A stretch of DNA of 64,000 nt from Knoellia aerolata DSM 18566. Lineage in GTDB: Bacteria; Actinomycetota; Actinomycetes; Actinomycetales; Dermatophilaceae. The notes under the pieces are model-generated. The model was not told where the DNA came from. It saw only the letters and a program-made list of their open reading frames with translations, and made no database searches. Position numbers and translations under genes: made by a program. Positions 29,343-38,958 of this stretch are shown here, one piece after another (the first letter of the stretch is position 1; every line of letters starts with the position of its first letter). The stretch is from positions 1-64,000 of the forward strand of contig NZ_AVPL01000009.1 of the NCBI RefSeq assembly GCF_000768695.1, in the 5' to 3' direction.

Positions 29343-30321
29343 CGTCGCCCTCGGCCGACTCCGGCCGGGTGTCGAACCCCACGTCGATCTGCTGGTAGCC
29401 CTTGAACCGCCCGATGCGGGCCTGCTGCGTGTACGCGCGGCGGTCGCCGTCGGTGAGGTCGACGTTGTCGGTGAAGGGGGTGAGCAGGGCGCGCGGCCAG
29501 AGCCGGGCGTGGCGGACGACGTCCGCCTCGGCGGACAGGACGATGCCCATGGCGGCGAGGTGGAAGAACGCGAACAGGCCGATGACGATGGCGAAGATGC
29601 CGTTGGACGACGAGCTCTCGGTGGCCCGCTCGACGAGCCCGACCCCGAAGTACTGCACCATCTGCCAGGTCGCCGCCGCTCCGAGGGCGCCGAGGGCCAC
29701 GTCCTTGAGCCCCACGTCCCGAGCCACGGCACGACGCATGGCGAGGGCGAAGACCAGGGCGGTGACGGCATACTGCGCGATGGTGAGCAGCACGCGGGTC
29801 GTCGCCGGGTAGCTGATGAGGCCGGTGGTCGCGACGACGGACAGGCCGGTCGTGGCCGCCACGAAGAGCAGCACGTTGAGGAGCAGCACGAAGCTGCGGG
29901 CGCGGGCCTTGAACGGGTTGGGGCGGGAGTTGCGCGGGACACCCCACGCGGTGTTCATCGCGTACTGGAACGCCTGCCCGATGCCCAAGCCGCCGTACAG
30001 CGCGACCACACCGCTGGCGACGATCCCGATGGTGCTCCCCTGGAGCGTCCCGGGGTCGCCGAGCTGGGCGCCGAGCACCGGGATCTCGGCGAGCGTGGAC
30101 TCCAGCAACCGCTCCTGGAGGTCGGGGCGGCTCTGGAGCACGGCGCCGAGGAGGGTCGTGAAGAGCAGCAGCAGCGGGAAGAACGACAGGAAGGCGTAGT
30201 AGGCGATGAGCGCGACGAGGTAGCCCGCCTGGTCGTCGAAGAACTTGTAGACGACGGCGAGCGGGAACCCGAGGACCGGGTGCTGGCGCTGGAAGCGGTC
30301 CACGTGCTCGGCGATACCCAC
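29317..30321 (-). CDS. YihY/virulence factor BrkB family membrane protein
   Basis: A 334-aa protein with about six membrane helices and the YihY signature ([22 protein letters not shown] at the N-terminus, then [30 protein letters not shown]). The family function is unresolved; it is not an RNase despite old names. The start is a GTG at 30321. The 3' end overlaps DUF2200 by 26 nt in convergent orientation. Confidence 0.88.
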   Translation of the reverse strand: MGIAEHVDRFQRQHPVLGFPLAVVYKFFDDQAGYLVALIAYYAFLSFFPLLLLFTTLLGAVLQSRPDLQERLLESTLAEIPVLGAQLGDPGTLQGSTIGIVASGVVALYGGLGIGQAFQYAMNTAWGVPRNSRPNPFKARARSFVLLLNVLLFVAATTGLSVVATTGLISYPATTRVLLTIAQYAVTALVFALAMRRAVARDVGLKDVALGALGAAATWQMVQYFGVGLVERATESSSSNGIFAIVIGLFAFFHLAAMGIVLSAEADVVRHARLWPRALLTPFTDNVDLTDGDRRAYTQQARIGRFKGYQQIDVGFDTRPESAEGDVTRSGPQT

Positions 30322-30363
30322 CCGCGCATCACATCACGGCGGTGGCACCGCCGGGGTCGAGCC

Positions 30364-30407
30364 TCAGGCGCCGTGTGGACAGAGGCCCCGGGATACACGG
30401 CGCCTGA
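30364..30407 (-). terminator. Terminator of the persulfide operon
   Basis: A perfect 13-bp stem (30364-30376 / 30395-30407) with an 18-nt loop, 24 nt downstream of the rhodanese gene stop on the minus strand. Confidence 0.7.
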
Positions 30408-30430
30408 CAACCGTGTCACCGGGAGCGGGG

Positions 30431-31042
30431 TCAGGCAGCAAGCGTCCTCAGGACGGCGCCGAGGTCGGGTTCGTTGCGGCGGTTGTAGGGCAGCCTGGAC
30501 AGGAGCATGCCCATGGCGCAGCTGTTGGTGAGCGCGGCGCCGGTGAGGCCTGCGCCGACGCCGGCCGAGATCCACTTGGCCCACGGCGCAACGGTGCTGG
30601 CCAGAACGCCAGCGAGGACGATGCTGCCGGCGACGAGGCGGACCTGGCGTTCGAGCTCCCATGTCTCGGTACCGCGGGTCAACGGGCCACCAGCGGCCTC
30701 CCAGGCGGTGACACCGCCCGTGAGGACATGCACGTTGTCGAGTCCGGTGGCCCCGAGAAGCGACTCGGCCTGACCCGCGCGGGCACCGGAGCGGCATACG
30801 AGGACGACCTCGTCGCCGAGGTGGGTCCGCAGCTCGGTTCGATGCTCCCGCAGCAGATCGAGGGGCACGTTGTAGGACCCCGGGATGTGAGCGGTGGTGA
30901 ACTCGGCCGGGCTGCGGACGTCGAGCAGACGCGGACCTTCAGGAGAGGTGAGCCACTCCTGAACGGCGTGGGCGTCGAGCCCGGTGGGGCGGCGAGGCGC
31001 AGCGGCCTCTTCCGGCGAGTCGGTCGCGATGGTGACGTTCAT
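30431..31042 (-). CDS. Rhodanese domain fused to DUF2892-like membrane tail
   Basis: A 203-aa protein. The N-terminal rhodanese (about 20-120) has LLDVRSPAEF and the active-site loop CRSGARAG with the persulfide-carrying Cys. The C-terminal part holds two hydrophobic segments of the DUF2892 kind (RLVAGSIVLAGVL, SAGVGAGLTGAALT). It would shuttle sulfane sulfur at the membrane. It is the last gene of the MBL-dioxygenase / small Zn protein / TSUP / rhodanese operon controlled by the CstR-like boxes. Confidence 0.88.
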   Translation of the reverse strand: MNVTIATDSPEEAAAPRRPTGLDAHAVQEWLTSPEGPRLLDVRSPAEFTTAHIPGSYNVPLDLLREHRTELRTHLGDEVVLVCRSGARAGQAESLLGATGLDNVHVLTGGVTAWEAAGGPLTRGTETWELERQVRLVAGSIVLAGVLASTVAPWAKWISAGVGAGLTGAALTNSCAMGMLLSRLPYNRRNEPDLGAVLRTLAA

Positions 31043-31073
31043 GGTGTCCTTTCGTGTGCCACTGCCGGGCACC

Positions 31074-31883
31074 TCAGAAGAGGGTGGGCAGGGCGCGAGC
31101 AGCGGTGTAGAGCGCCACACCGACGAGCAGCACGGCGAAGGCGCGCGTGAGGATCGTGGGGTGGAGCCGGGAGGTGAGGCGGCCGCCGACGAGACTGCCG
31201 ACCACGGCGGCCGCGGTGAAGGCCGCGATGAGGGGCCAGTCGAGATCCGTTCCCACTGTGGTGATGCGTGCCGTGAGAGCGGTGGCGCTGTTCACGGAGA
31301 TCACGAGGAGGGAGGTACCGACTGCGACAGGCATGGGGAACGACAGCGCCAGGACGAGGGCCGGCACGAGGACGAATCCGCCACCCACGCCGAAGAAGCC
31401 GGTGAGCAGCCCCACAGCGGTGGCGGTCACGACGACCTTGGCGAGCCGGGGGCAGGCGCAGGTGAGGGGGTGGAGGGTGAGGATGGGTTCGGACGTCGGG
31501 TCCGCGGTCTCGGGCCCCGCGCTGCGACGGAAGGACCGGCGCAGCATGAGGGTCGCGACGACGAGCATGAGGCCGGCGAAGGCGCTGAGGAGCACCTGTG
31601 GTGCGACCCTCGACGCCAGGAGCGACCCGAGCAGCGAGCCTCCCGTACCCAGCGCCCCGAACATCAGCCCCTGTCCGACGCGGACGCGGTGCGCCCGGGC
31701 GTGCGGGAGAAGGGCGATGAGCGAGGTGACGCCGACGATGAGCAGCGAGCTGGTCGTGGCCGCGCGGGGTTCCTGCCCCAGGACGTAGACGAGCGCGGGG
31801 ACGGTGAGGATCGAGCCGCCGCCGCCCAGTGCGCCCAGCGCGAGGCCGATGACCAGCCCGAGCGGGATGACGAGTGGCGACAC
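31074..31883 (-). CDS. TauE/SafE (TSUP) sulfite/sulfur exporter
   Basis: A 269-aa membrane permease with two repeats of the TSUP pattern (LGLVIGLALGALGGGGSILTVPAL and GVGGGFVLVPALVLAL). In CstR regulons this transporter is thought to export sulfite or another oxidised sulfur product. The start is a GTG at 31883, only 6 nt after the preceding small gene, so it belongs to the same operon. Confidence 0.9.
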   Translation of the reverse strand: MSPLVIPLGLVIGLALGALGGGGSILTVPALVYVLGQEPRAATTSSLLIVGVTSLIALLPHARAHRVRVGQGLMFGALGTGGSLLGSLLASRVAPQVLLSAFAGLMLVVATLMLRRSFRRSAGPETADPTSEPILTLHPLTCACPRLAKVVVTATAVGLLTGFFGVGGGFVLVPALVLALSFPMPVAVGTSLLVISVNSATALTARITTVGTDLDWPLIAAFTAAAVVGSLVGGRLTSRLHPTILTRAFAVLLVGVALYTAARALPTLF

Positions 31884-31889
31884 GAGGTG

Positions 31890-32069
31890 TCAGGAACGGC
31901 CGAAGAAGCGCGCGAAGGCCGAACCGTTGCCGGCGGCGCTCTTCTCGGCGTCCCTGTGACCGGGGCAGCGCTCACCTCGGGGGACGTTGGCCATGACCTG
32001 GTCGACGTGCTGGCCGCAGCCGGCCCAGGTGGTCTTGCCGCAGACCTTGCAGTTGGCGGGACGACACAT
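31890..32069 (-). CDS. Small cysteine-rich zinc-ribbon-like protein
   Basis: A 59-aa protein starting MCRPANCKVCGKTTWAGCGQ with further Cys/His in GQHVDQV and ERCPGH. Four or five cysteines in CxxC-type spacing suggest a metal-binding knuckle. An AAGGAG site precedes the ATG. Similar small proteins accompany sulfur or rhodanese genes in other actinobacteria; the function is unknown. Confidence 0.75.
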   Translation of the reverse strand: MCRPANCKVCGKTTWAGCGQHVDQVMANVPRGERCPGHRDAEKSAAGNGSAFARFFGRS

Positions 32070-32088
32070 GAGGGTTCTCCTTCGGGGT

Positions 32089-32121
32089 GGGACGTGCGTG
32101 GGACGTGCGTGGGACGTGCGT
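32089..32121. repeat. Three tandem copies of an 11-bp repeat
   Basis: GGGACGTGCGT is perfectly repeated three times (32089-32121) in the 85-bp gap between the dioxygenase gene and the small Zn-ribbon gene, within the operon. Confidence 0.85.
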
Positions 32122-32154
32122 GGGGTTCGGACCGCGATGCGGGGGTCGGACAGG

Positions 32155-33549
32155 TCAGGCGGCGGCTGCGGCGAGGGGAAGGCCGGACGAGGCCGCGCTC
32201 TCGTCGTAGCTGTCGTCGACGGCCACCACGGGGACGTGGTGGGAGGCGAGGACGGAGGCGGCGATCGAGGCACGGTACCCGCCGGCGCAGTGGACCCAGA
32301 CCTCGCCGGACGGCACCTCGGACACCCGGGAGAGGAGCTCGTGGAGGGGGATGTTGACCGCGCCCTCGATGTGGCCGCCGTCGTACTCCGACGCGCGGCG
32401 CACGTCGAGCACGGACACTCGGCGGTGGTGGCGCACCTGCGCCAGGTCGGCGAACACGGCGCGCTCGAAGTGCCCCAGCGTGCCGTCGGTCCACTCCTCG
32501 GGGCCACCGGTCGCGGCGCCCTCGAGGTCGTCGATGCCGATGCGGACGAGCTCGCGCTGGGCCTCGGCGACCTGCTCGGGCGAGTCGCCCAGCAGGGTGA
32601 GGGGAGTGCCCCAGGGGATGAGCCAGCCGAGGTAGGTCGCGAACTGTCCGTCGAGACCGAAGTTCAGGGTGCCCGTGACGTGCCCGGCGGCGAAGGCGGT
32701 GCGGGTGCGCAGGTCGACGACCCACTCGCCGTCGGCAATGCGCGCTGCGAGGGTGTCCTTGTCGGCGGACTCAGGAGGGGCGAGGTCGGGCGCTCCCGGG
32801 CCCGCGCTGTTGGCCGGTCCCATGTGGGCGTAGTACGCGGGGTAGGCGTCCAGGCCGGCGAGGGTGTCGGCGACCCAGCGCTCCTCGTCCTGGGTGAGGG
32901 CGGGGTTCTGACGCTTCTCGGCACCGATCGTCGACGCCGTCGTGTCGCCGGTGGAGCCGGCCGAGCAGAACGAGCCGAAGCCGTGGGTCGGCAGCACGTG
33001 GGCCTGCTCCGGCAGCTCCTGCGCCAGGCGCTGTGCGGACGCGAACTGGTGGTGCACGAGGTCGTGCGTGTGCTCGTGACCCAGGAGGTCCGGACGGCCG
33101 GTGGCCCCGAAGAGCAGGGACCCGCCGGTGAAGACACCGACGGCCTCGAAGTCCGATCCGGGGGCCTCCGCGGCCTCGAGGGCGAAGGACAGGTGGGTGT
33201 AGGTGTGGCCCGGCGTGGCGATGGCTCGCAGTCGCATCGTCGCGGACGCCTCGACGACGTCGCCGTCGTGGATGGGCGTGCGCTCGAAGGAGACGTCGTC
33301 GGCGGCGTTGACGTGGTACGCCGCACCGGTCGCCTGCGCCAGGGCGAGGCCGCCGGTGACGTAGTCGTTGTGGATGTGCGTCTCGAAGACGTGGATGATC
33401 CGGACACCGGCCTCGTCGGCGAGCGTCAGGACGCGGTCGATGTCGCGCTGCGGGTCGATGACGACGGCCACGGCACCGTCGTGTGCGAGGTAGGAACGGT
33501 CACCGAGGGTGGGGGTTTCGATGGGGATGATCACCGGGGTCGAGCTCAT
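32155..33549 (-). CDS. Persulfide dioxygenase-rhodanese fusion (MBL fold)
   Basis: A 464-aa enzyme. The N-terminal metallo-beta-lactamase fold of the ETHE1/CstB type (THIHNDYVTGG, ATPGHTYTHLS, TGGSLLFGATGRPDLLG, VLPTHGFG) oxidises persulfides to sulfite using non-haem iron. Two rhodanese-like modules follow: an inactive one (about 270-345) and a C-terminal one with the catalytic Cys in VHCAGGYRAS. It detoxifies excess sulfane sulfur. It is first in the operon; CstR-like boxes lie upstream. The ATG at 33549 follows GGAAGGA. Confidence 0.92.
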   Translation of the reverse strand: MSSTPVIIPIETPTLGDRSYLAHDGAVAVVIDPQRDIDRVLTLADEAGVRIIHVFETHIHNDYVTGGLALAQATGAAYHVNAADDVSFERTPIHDGDVVEASATMRLRAIATPGHTYTHLSFALEAAEAPGSDFEAVGVFTGGSLLFGATGRPDLLGHEHTHDLVHHQFASAQRLAQELPEQAHVLPTHGFGSFCSAGSTGDTTASTIGAEKRQNPALTQDEERWVADTLAGLDAYPAYYAHMGPANSAGPGAPDLAPPESADKDTLAARIADGEWVVDLRTRTAFAAGHVTGTLNFGLDGQFATYLGWLIPWGTPLTLLGDSPEQVAEAQRELVRIGIDDLEGAATGGPEEWTDGTLGHFERAVFADLAQVRHHRRVSVLDVRRASEYDGGHIEGAVNIPLHELLSRVSEVPSGEVWVHCAGGYRASIAASVLASHHVPVVAVDDSYDESAASSGLPLAAAAA

Positions 33550-33728
33550 GGCGCGAGGTCCTTCCATGGGGGGGTGGTGGGCAGGGGTGCCGCCCACGAC
33601 GGCGCTGGCGTCGAAGCCGGACAGGACGGGGAGGTCCGACCGGGAACCGGAGCGGTTCCCGCTGTCGGCGAGCACCTCGACACCTGCTCGCGGGTGGCCT
33701 GGGACAACTGGGACTCCCGCTGGTGGGC

Positions 33729-33880
33729 ATACCCGCTGGGGTATCGGTCGACGGCTACGCTAGTACCCCCCGGGGTATCCCTGTCAAATCAGGGGCCGAC
33801 TTGGAGGTATACCCCCATGGGTATACGATGCGAGGGAAGAGATCATCGAGCCGGCAGTCGCGCTCGACACCCCAGTGGGT
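33729..33880. promoter_or_regulatory. Four CsoR/CstR-type operator boxes in the divergent promoter region
   Basis: Four inverted repeats of the TACCC-n-GGGTA type occupy this region: ATACCC-GCTG-GGGTAT (33729-33744), TACCCC-CC-GGGGTA (33764-33777), GTATACCC-CCAT-GGGTATAC (33807-33826), and a weaker ACCC-CAGT-GGGT (33869-33880). A TACGAT -10 box (33824-33829) for the thioredoxin side overlaps the third. The repressor is probably the CstR-like protein at 34791-35057. The 363-bp gap between the two divergent genes holds no gene. Confidence 0.85.
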
Positions 33881-33912
33881 ATGGACCCACCCTCGTTTCG
33901 CAAGGAGATCCC

Positions 33913-34281
33913 ATGAGCACCCAGACCCTGACCAGCCAGAACTTCGAGGCCACCGTCACCACGGGCGGCATCGTCCTCGTCGACTTCTGGGCGTCCTGGT
34001 GCGGACCGTGCCGCCGGTTCGCACCGGTCTTCGAGGCCGCGTCCGTGAAGCACCCCGACATCGTGTTCGGGAAGGTCGACACCGAGGCGGAGCAGGCGCT
34101 CGCCGGGGCCGCGCAGATCACGTCCATCCCGACGCTCATGGCCTTCCGCGACGGCATCCTCGTGTTCAGCCAGCCCGGTGCGCTGCCCGCCGCCGGCCTC
34201 GAGCAGGTCATCGAGGGTGTGCGTGCACTCGACATGGACGACATTCGCGCGAAGATGGCTGCGGAGCAGCAGACCGTCTGA
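33913..34281 (+). CDS. Thioredoxin
   Basis: A 122-aa thioredoxin with the redox motif WCGPC and the cis-Pro loop SIPTLM. It is the first gene of the rightward arm of the persulfide regulon, followed by DUF302 and the repressor, and probably reduces protein persulfides. AAGGAG lies upstream of the ATG. Confidence 0.95.
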   Translation: MSTQTLTSQNFEATVTTGGIVLVDFWASWCGPCRRFAPVFEAASVKHPDIVFGKVDTEAEQALAGAAQITSIPTLMAFRDGILVFSQPGALPAAGLEQVIEGVRALDMDDIRAKMAAEQQTV

Positions 34282-34374
34282 CCCGTCGTCCCCATCGACA
34301 GGACCCCCTGAACCCCCCGGACCCCCCGGACCGCTCCACCGCCCGCCCCACCGCCGACCACGAAGGAGCCCGTC

Positions 34375-35057
<683 letters not shown>

Positions 35058-35089
35058 CCTCGTCACGACGACAGGAGGCCGAGGGCTGA

Positions 35090-35530
35090 TCAGCCCTTCT
35101 CGCGCGCCGGCAGGTCGAGGGAATGCAGCAGGGTGTGCTGCACCTTGCTCAGCTGGGTGCTCCACGCCTGGAGCGGTGCCAACGAACGCTCCAGGATCTC
35201 CAGCTGGTCGTCCAGGACGGCCAGCTCTGCGGTGATGGCCTGGATGGTCAGCCTCTTGGCATGGACCTCCTTGAGGACGATCTCGAGCTCGGCGCCGATC
35301 TGCGGTGCCGACTCGACCGCGTCGCGCATGGAGGCGAGCATGCGGGTGGCCGACGAGAGGACCGACTCGGGGACGACGGCCTGGGCACCTGCCCCGCCCG
35401 CCTGGGCCACCTGCTGCACCAGCATTCGCGTGGTGCTGAGGAACCGATCCGTCGTCGAGTGCACGCTGCCCTGGTGCTCTTGCCGAGGCCCGGTGCGGGA
35501 CCCCTCGGCCTCCACGCCGTCCTGGCCCAT
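35090..35530 (-). CDS. Hypothetical coiled-coil protein
   Basis: A 146-aa helical protein without membrane segments. Heptad-rich stretches (AVLDDQLEILERSLAPLQAW and flanking) suggest a coiled coil. It lies alone between the cstR gene and tRNA-Ala, on the opposite strand. I recognise no family. The ATG at 35530 is chosen over the one six codons upstream without strong evidence. Confidence 0.6.
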   Translation of the reverse strand: MGQDGVEAEGSRTGPRQEHQGSVHSTTDRFLSTTRMLVQQVAQAGGAGAQAVVPESVLSSATRMLASMRDAVESAPQIGAELEIVLKEVHAKRLTIQAITAELAVLDDQLEILERSLAPLQAWSTQLSKVQHTLLHSLDLPAREKG

Positions 35531-35724
35531 GCTCCCATTGTGGTGCACGGGTCTGCCGCGGGTGACGCGTTGGAGAATGCGGGTTCCTCACTGCGTGCGC
35601 CGTGCTGACCGCGACGTCCTCCGCGGTGGGGAGAGGACGACGGCGTAGGTCGGGTCGCAAGGACAACGACGAGACCCCGCCCGACCGAGCACCTCGGTGC
35701 CGGTCGAACGGGGTCCCCGTCGGG

Positions 35725-35797
35725 TGGAGCTGCGGGGAATCGAACCCCGGACCTTCTCATTGCGAACGAGACGCGCTACCAACTGCGCTACAGCCCC
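35725..35797 (-). tRNA. tRNA-Ala (anticodon CGC)
   Basis: A 73-nt cloverleaf read on the minus strand: acceptor GGGGCTG/CAGCTCC (one G-U), D-arm GCGC...GCGC, anticodon loop TTCGCAA, and T-arm CCGGGG-TTCGATT-CCCCG. Anticodon CGC reads GCG alanine codons. The CCA is not encoded. Confidence 0.95.
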
Positions 35798-35870
35798 ATT
35801 GAGCGGCATCACGATAACACCGGCGGTGGCCCGCCACGAAACCGGGACGGCCCGGCATACGCTCGTCGAC

Positions 35871-37199
35871 ATGCGCCTTCGTATGCCGTCCGGCCGGGTC
35901 GGTCGAGCCGACCCCGCCGACCTGCCACGGCTCGGGATGCCGGCCCCGGCCGAGGCCCCGACCCCCGGTCCGGGCCACCACACCGCCGCCACCGCCCACC
36001 CCACCGGCCACCCCGTCCCGGACCTCGACCCGGCCCACCAGCCCGTCGCCTGGCAGGTTCCCTGGGGGGTGCGGACCGCCAGCGAGTGGTCGTGGCGGGT
36101 CATCCTCATCGCCGCCGCGATCCTCGGCGGACTGTGGCTGTTCGCCCACCTGTCCGAGGTGACGGTGCCGATCGTCGTCGCGCTCCTCCTCGCGGCGCTG
36201 CTCCTCCCGGTGACCCGGTTCCTCACCCGCGCGCTCCCCCGGGGCGCCGCCGCCGGCCTCACCGTCCTCGGGACCCTGGCCTTCACCATCGGGGCGCTGA
36301 GCTTCGTCGGGTCCCAGTTCACCTCGCAGTTCGGGGACATCCAGGCCCAGGTCGGCCAGGGCATCGACGAGATCCGCGTGTGGTTCCGCCAGACCTTCGG
36401 CATCAGCGACACCCAGGTCGACCAGTGGATCGACCGGGCCCGCGAACAGCTCTCCTCGGGTGACTCGAGCGTGGGCCAGACCGCGGCCCAGGCGGGCCTG
36501 ACCGTGACCCACCTCGTCGCCGGCTTCTTCATCGCGCTGTTCGCGCTGTTCTTCTTCCTCTACGAGGGCGAGCGCATCTGGGCGTGGGTCGTGCGGCTCT
36601 TCCCGCGCGACTCGCGTGAGCGCGTCCACTCCTCCGGGGTCATCGCGTGGGGCCAGCTGTCGGCCTTCACCCGCGCCACGATCCTCGTCGCGGCGGTCGA
36701 CGCGCTCGGCATCGGCGTGGTCGCCGGCGTCCTCGGGGTGCCGTTCGCCTCCGGGGTCGCGGTGCTCGTCTTCTTCGGCGCCTTCGTCCCCGTCATCGGT
36801 GCGCTGATCTCCGGCGCCGTCCCCGTCCTCCTCGCGCTCGTCGCCCTCGGGCCGGTGCAGGCGCTCATCATGCTCGGTGGCGTCATCGCCGTGCAGCAGG
36901 TCGAGTCCCACGTCCTCCAGCCGTTCCTCCTCGGGCGCGCGGTGCGGGTCCACCCGCTCGGGGTCATCCTCGGGATCGCCGCGGGTGTCGTCGTCGCCGG
37001 GATCATCGGCGCGCTCATCGCGGTCCCGCTCGTCGCCGTCCTCAACGCGGTCGGGCACCACCTGCTCGACGGCGACGAGGTGCCCGACGAGGCCGACGAC
37101 CTGCTCACCCCGCAGGAGCAGGAGCGCACCGACCTCGACGTCGCGCACGAGCGCCGCCTCGACGAGCAGGCGCTCGAGGGCAGGCTCCCCGGACGCTGA
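35871..37199 (+). CDS. AI-2E family transporter
   Basis: A 442-aa membrane protein with about eight helices, an N-terminal proline/alanine-rich cytosolic segment (about 75 residues) and the AI-2E family motif region FFGAFVPVIGALISGAVPV, with QQVESHVLQPFLLGRAVRVHP near the end. Members export small metabolites or act as Na+/H+ antiporters; the substrate is unclear. A TACGCT -10 within a GGCATACGCT context ends 7 nt before the ATG, so the message is probably leaderless. Confidence 0.9.
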   Translation: MRLRMPSGRVGRADPADLPRLGMPAPAEAPTPGPGHHTAATAHPTGHPVPDLDPAHQPVAWQVPWGVRTASEWSWRVILIAAAILGGLWLFAHLSEVTVPIVVALLLAALLLPVTRFLTRALPRGAAAGLTVLGTLAFTIGALSFVGSQFTSQFGDIQAQVGQGIDEIRVWFRQTFGISDTQVDQWIDRAREQLSSGDSSVGQTAAQAGLTVTHLVAGFFIALFALFFFLYEGERIWAWVVRLFPRDSRERVHSSGVIAWGQLSAFTRATILVAAVDALGIGVVAGVLGVPFASGVAVLVFFGAFVPVIGALISGAVPVLLALVALGPVQALIMLGGVIAVQQVESHVLQPFLLGRAVRVHPLGVILGIAAGVVVAGIIGALIAVPLVAVLNAVGHHLLDGDEVPDEADDLLTPQEQERTDLDVAHERRLDEQALEGRLPGR

Positions 37200-37207
37200 C
37201 GCAGGGA

Positions 37208-37245
37208 ACGACGAACGCCCCGCCGGTCGGCGGGGCGTTCGTCGT
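37208..37245. terminator. Perfect bidirectional hairpin terminator
   Basis: A 17-bp perfect stem (37208-37224 / 37229-37245) with a GGTC loop between the convergent AI-2E gene and the gene at 37260-38267. Confidence 0.9.
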
Positions 37246-37259
37246 CGGGGGCGGAGGCG

Positions 37260-38267
37260 TCAGGCGCCGGCGGTGCGGCGCTGGAGCGCCTGGTCCTCGT
37301 ATGCCGCCCGCACCGGCCCCGCTGCCGGCTCCACCTCGGGGGTCGGAGCCGGACGCTGGGCCGCGCGGGCCTTCATCGTGTACGTGGGCCGGGGCACGGG
37401 ACGCGGGTCCCAGGTGAGCGGGATGTCGTCCTCGTCGAGCTCGGGCAGCGCGACCTCGTGCTCGGTGACCGGCTCGGGTGCGGGGGCGTCGACGACGGCC
37501 TCGATGACCTCGGTGGCCGACGCGGCGGAGACGTCGTACGGCGCCGGAGCGACGTCGACGGCCTCTTCGTGCTCGGCGATCTCGGTCTCGACGGCGTCGT
37601 GGCGGGACCTCGTCGAGGGCGCCGCGTGGGCGGGCGCGGCGGCGGCGCGGGCGGCCGGGGTCGAGGGGGCGAGGCCGGAGGCGGCGCGACGGGCGCGTCC
37701 GCGGGCGGCTCGGCGTGCCCTGACCTCGGCCTGCACGCCGGCCCGGAGCCAGACGAAGCCACCGACGGCCATGAGCAGGGGCACGACGAACGCCCACCAC
37801 ACGAGCACCCCGACGACCGCGAGCAGGCCGAAGACGAGCGTGCCGAGCAGTCCGACGAGCAGGACGATGCCGCGGGTCGCGCGGCTCGGAGACATCGAGG
37901 GGGCGGCGACGTCACCGCGCTCGTCGAGCCGGCCGGCGGCGGGGGCCGCACCGGCAGCGACGGGAGGCGCACCGGCAGCGACGGGAGGCGCAGCGGTCGC
38001 CGGCGACGCGGCATACGCCTCGGCCCGCTTGACGGTCACCTGCGGGCGCATCGCGCGCGCCGGGCTCACGGCATAGGTGCGCGGGACGCGCCCACCGTCG
38101 TCGACGGAGGGCAGGGGGGCACGGACCTGCAGCACCCGCATCGTCTCGGAGAACGCGTCGACGGACCGGATCGTCGCGAGGTGCTCGCGACGACGGACCC
38201 AGTACTGGACGAAGTAGGCACCCCAGATCCCGATGATGACCAGGAAGATCAGGCTGCTCGGCTCCAC
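37260..38267 (-). CDS. Membrane protein with long acidic cytosolic tail, unknown function
   Basis: A 335-aa protein: one N-terminal helix (LIFLVIIGIWGAYFVQYWV), an alanine/proline-rich linker, a helical pair near the middle (IVLLVGLLGTLVFGLL, WWAFVVPLLMAVGGF), then a basic stretch and a long acidic, low-complexity tail. No family is recognised. The start is the GTG at 38267: a TACGGT box ends 6 nt upstream, again leaderless, and a longer frame to 38327 lacks support. Confidence 0.75.
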   Translation of the reverse strand: MEPSSLIFLVIIGIWGAYFVQYWVRRREHLATIRSVDAFSETMRVLQVRAPLPSVDDGGRVPRTYAVSPARAMRPQVTVKRAEAYAASPATAAPPVAAGAPPVAAGAAPAAGRLDERGDVAAPSMSPSRATRGIVLLVGLLGTLVFGLLAVVGVLVWWAFVVPLLMAVGGFVWLRAGVQAEVRARRAARGRARRAASGLAPSTPAARAAAAPAHAAPSTRSRHDAVETEIAEHEEAVDVAPAPYDVSAASATEVIEAVVDAPAPEPVTEHEVALPELDEDDIPLTWDPRPVPRPTYTMKARAAQRPAPTPEVEPAAGPVRAAYEDQALQRRTAGA

Positions 38268-38292
38268 GCGACGACCGTATGCGTGCGGGAGG

Positions 38293-38958
38293 TCAGGCAG
38301 TCGGACCTGTCGCGGTGTGTCGCCCAAGTGACTGCTGTGACGAGTGGGTCAGCCGGTCCATGAGGGTGGAACCGGCCAGGTCCTCGCTCGTCAGGGCGAA
38401 CGACCGGTGGTCGCGCCAGTCACCGTCGATGTGCAGCATCCGCAGTCGCAGGCCCTCGTCACGGAACCCGAGCCGGCGCACCACCGCGAGGCTCGCCGTG
38501 TTCTCGGGCCGGATGTTGACCTCGATCCGGTGCAGCCCGAGCTCGCCCATCGCGTGGTCGGCGACGAGGGCCAGCGCCGTGGGGACGATGCGCTGACCGG
38601 CGACCGCCTCCGACACCCAGTAGCCGACGGTGCACGAGCGGAAGGACCCCAGGACGATGTTGCTCACGTTGACCTGGCCGACGAGCCGGCCCTCGGTCTC
38701 GATGACGAACGGAAGCATGCGGCCGGCGAGCGCCTCATCCTGGTAGTAGTCGACGAGGTCGTCGAAGGTGCGCGCCCCGGTCGGCGGGACGGGTGAGGTC
38801 GCGTCCCAGCGGCTCAGCCAGTGGCGGTTCGCCGCGCGGACCGCGGAGTACTCGTCGGCGTCCTCGGGTCGCAGCGGCCGGAGCAGGAAGCGGACCCCGG
38901 TGGGCGTCGACCCGACGAGGACCTGCGACCACTCCGGGCGCGGGCGACCCCACCGCAT
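38293..38958 (-). CDS. RimJ/RimL-type GNAT N-acetyltransferase
   Basis: A 221-aa acetyltransferase. The acetyl-CoA binding region around GYWVSEAVAGQRIVPTALAL and the second signature HRIEVNIRPENTASLAVVRRLGF are typical of RimJ/RimL ribosomal-protein acetylators. It starts inside the mog stop codon (ATGA) and is last in the galU-moeA-moaC-mog-GNAT unit. The substrate is probably a protein N-terminus. Confidence 0.9.
   Translation of the reverse strand: MRWGRPRPEWSQVLVGSTPTGVRFLLRPLRPEDADEYSAVRAANRHWLSRWDATSPVPPTGARTFDDLVDYYQDEALAGRMLPFVIETEGRLVGQVNVSNIVLGSFRSCTVGYWVSEAVAGQRIVPTALALVADHAMGELGLHRIEVNIRPENTASLAVVRRLGFRDEGLRLRMLHIDGDWRDHRSFALTSEDLAGSTLMDRLTHSSQQSLGRHTATGPTA

Noticed and set aside
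31987-34281. 764-aa plus-strand frame ending in thioredoxin
   Set aside because: Only the last 122 residues (thioredoxin, with its own ribosome site) are real; the rest is antisense to the dioxygenase and crosses the operator region.
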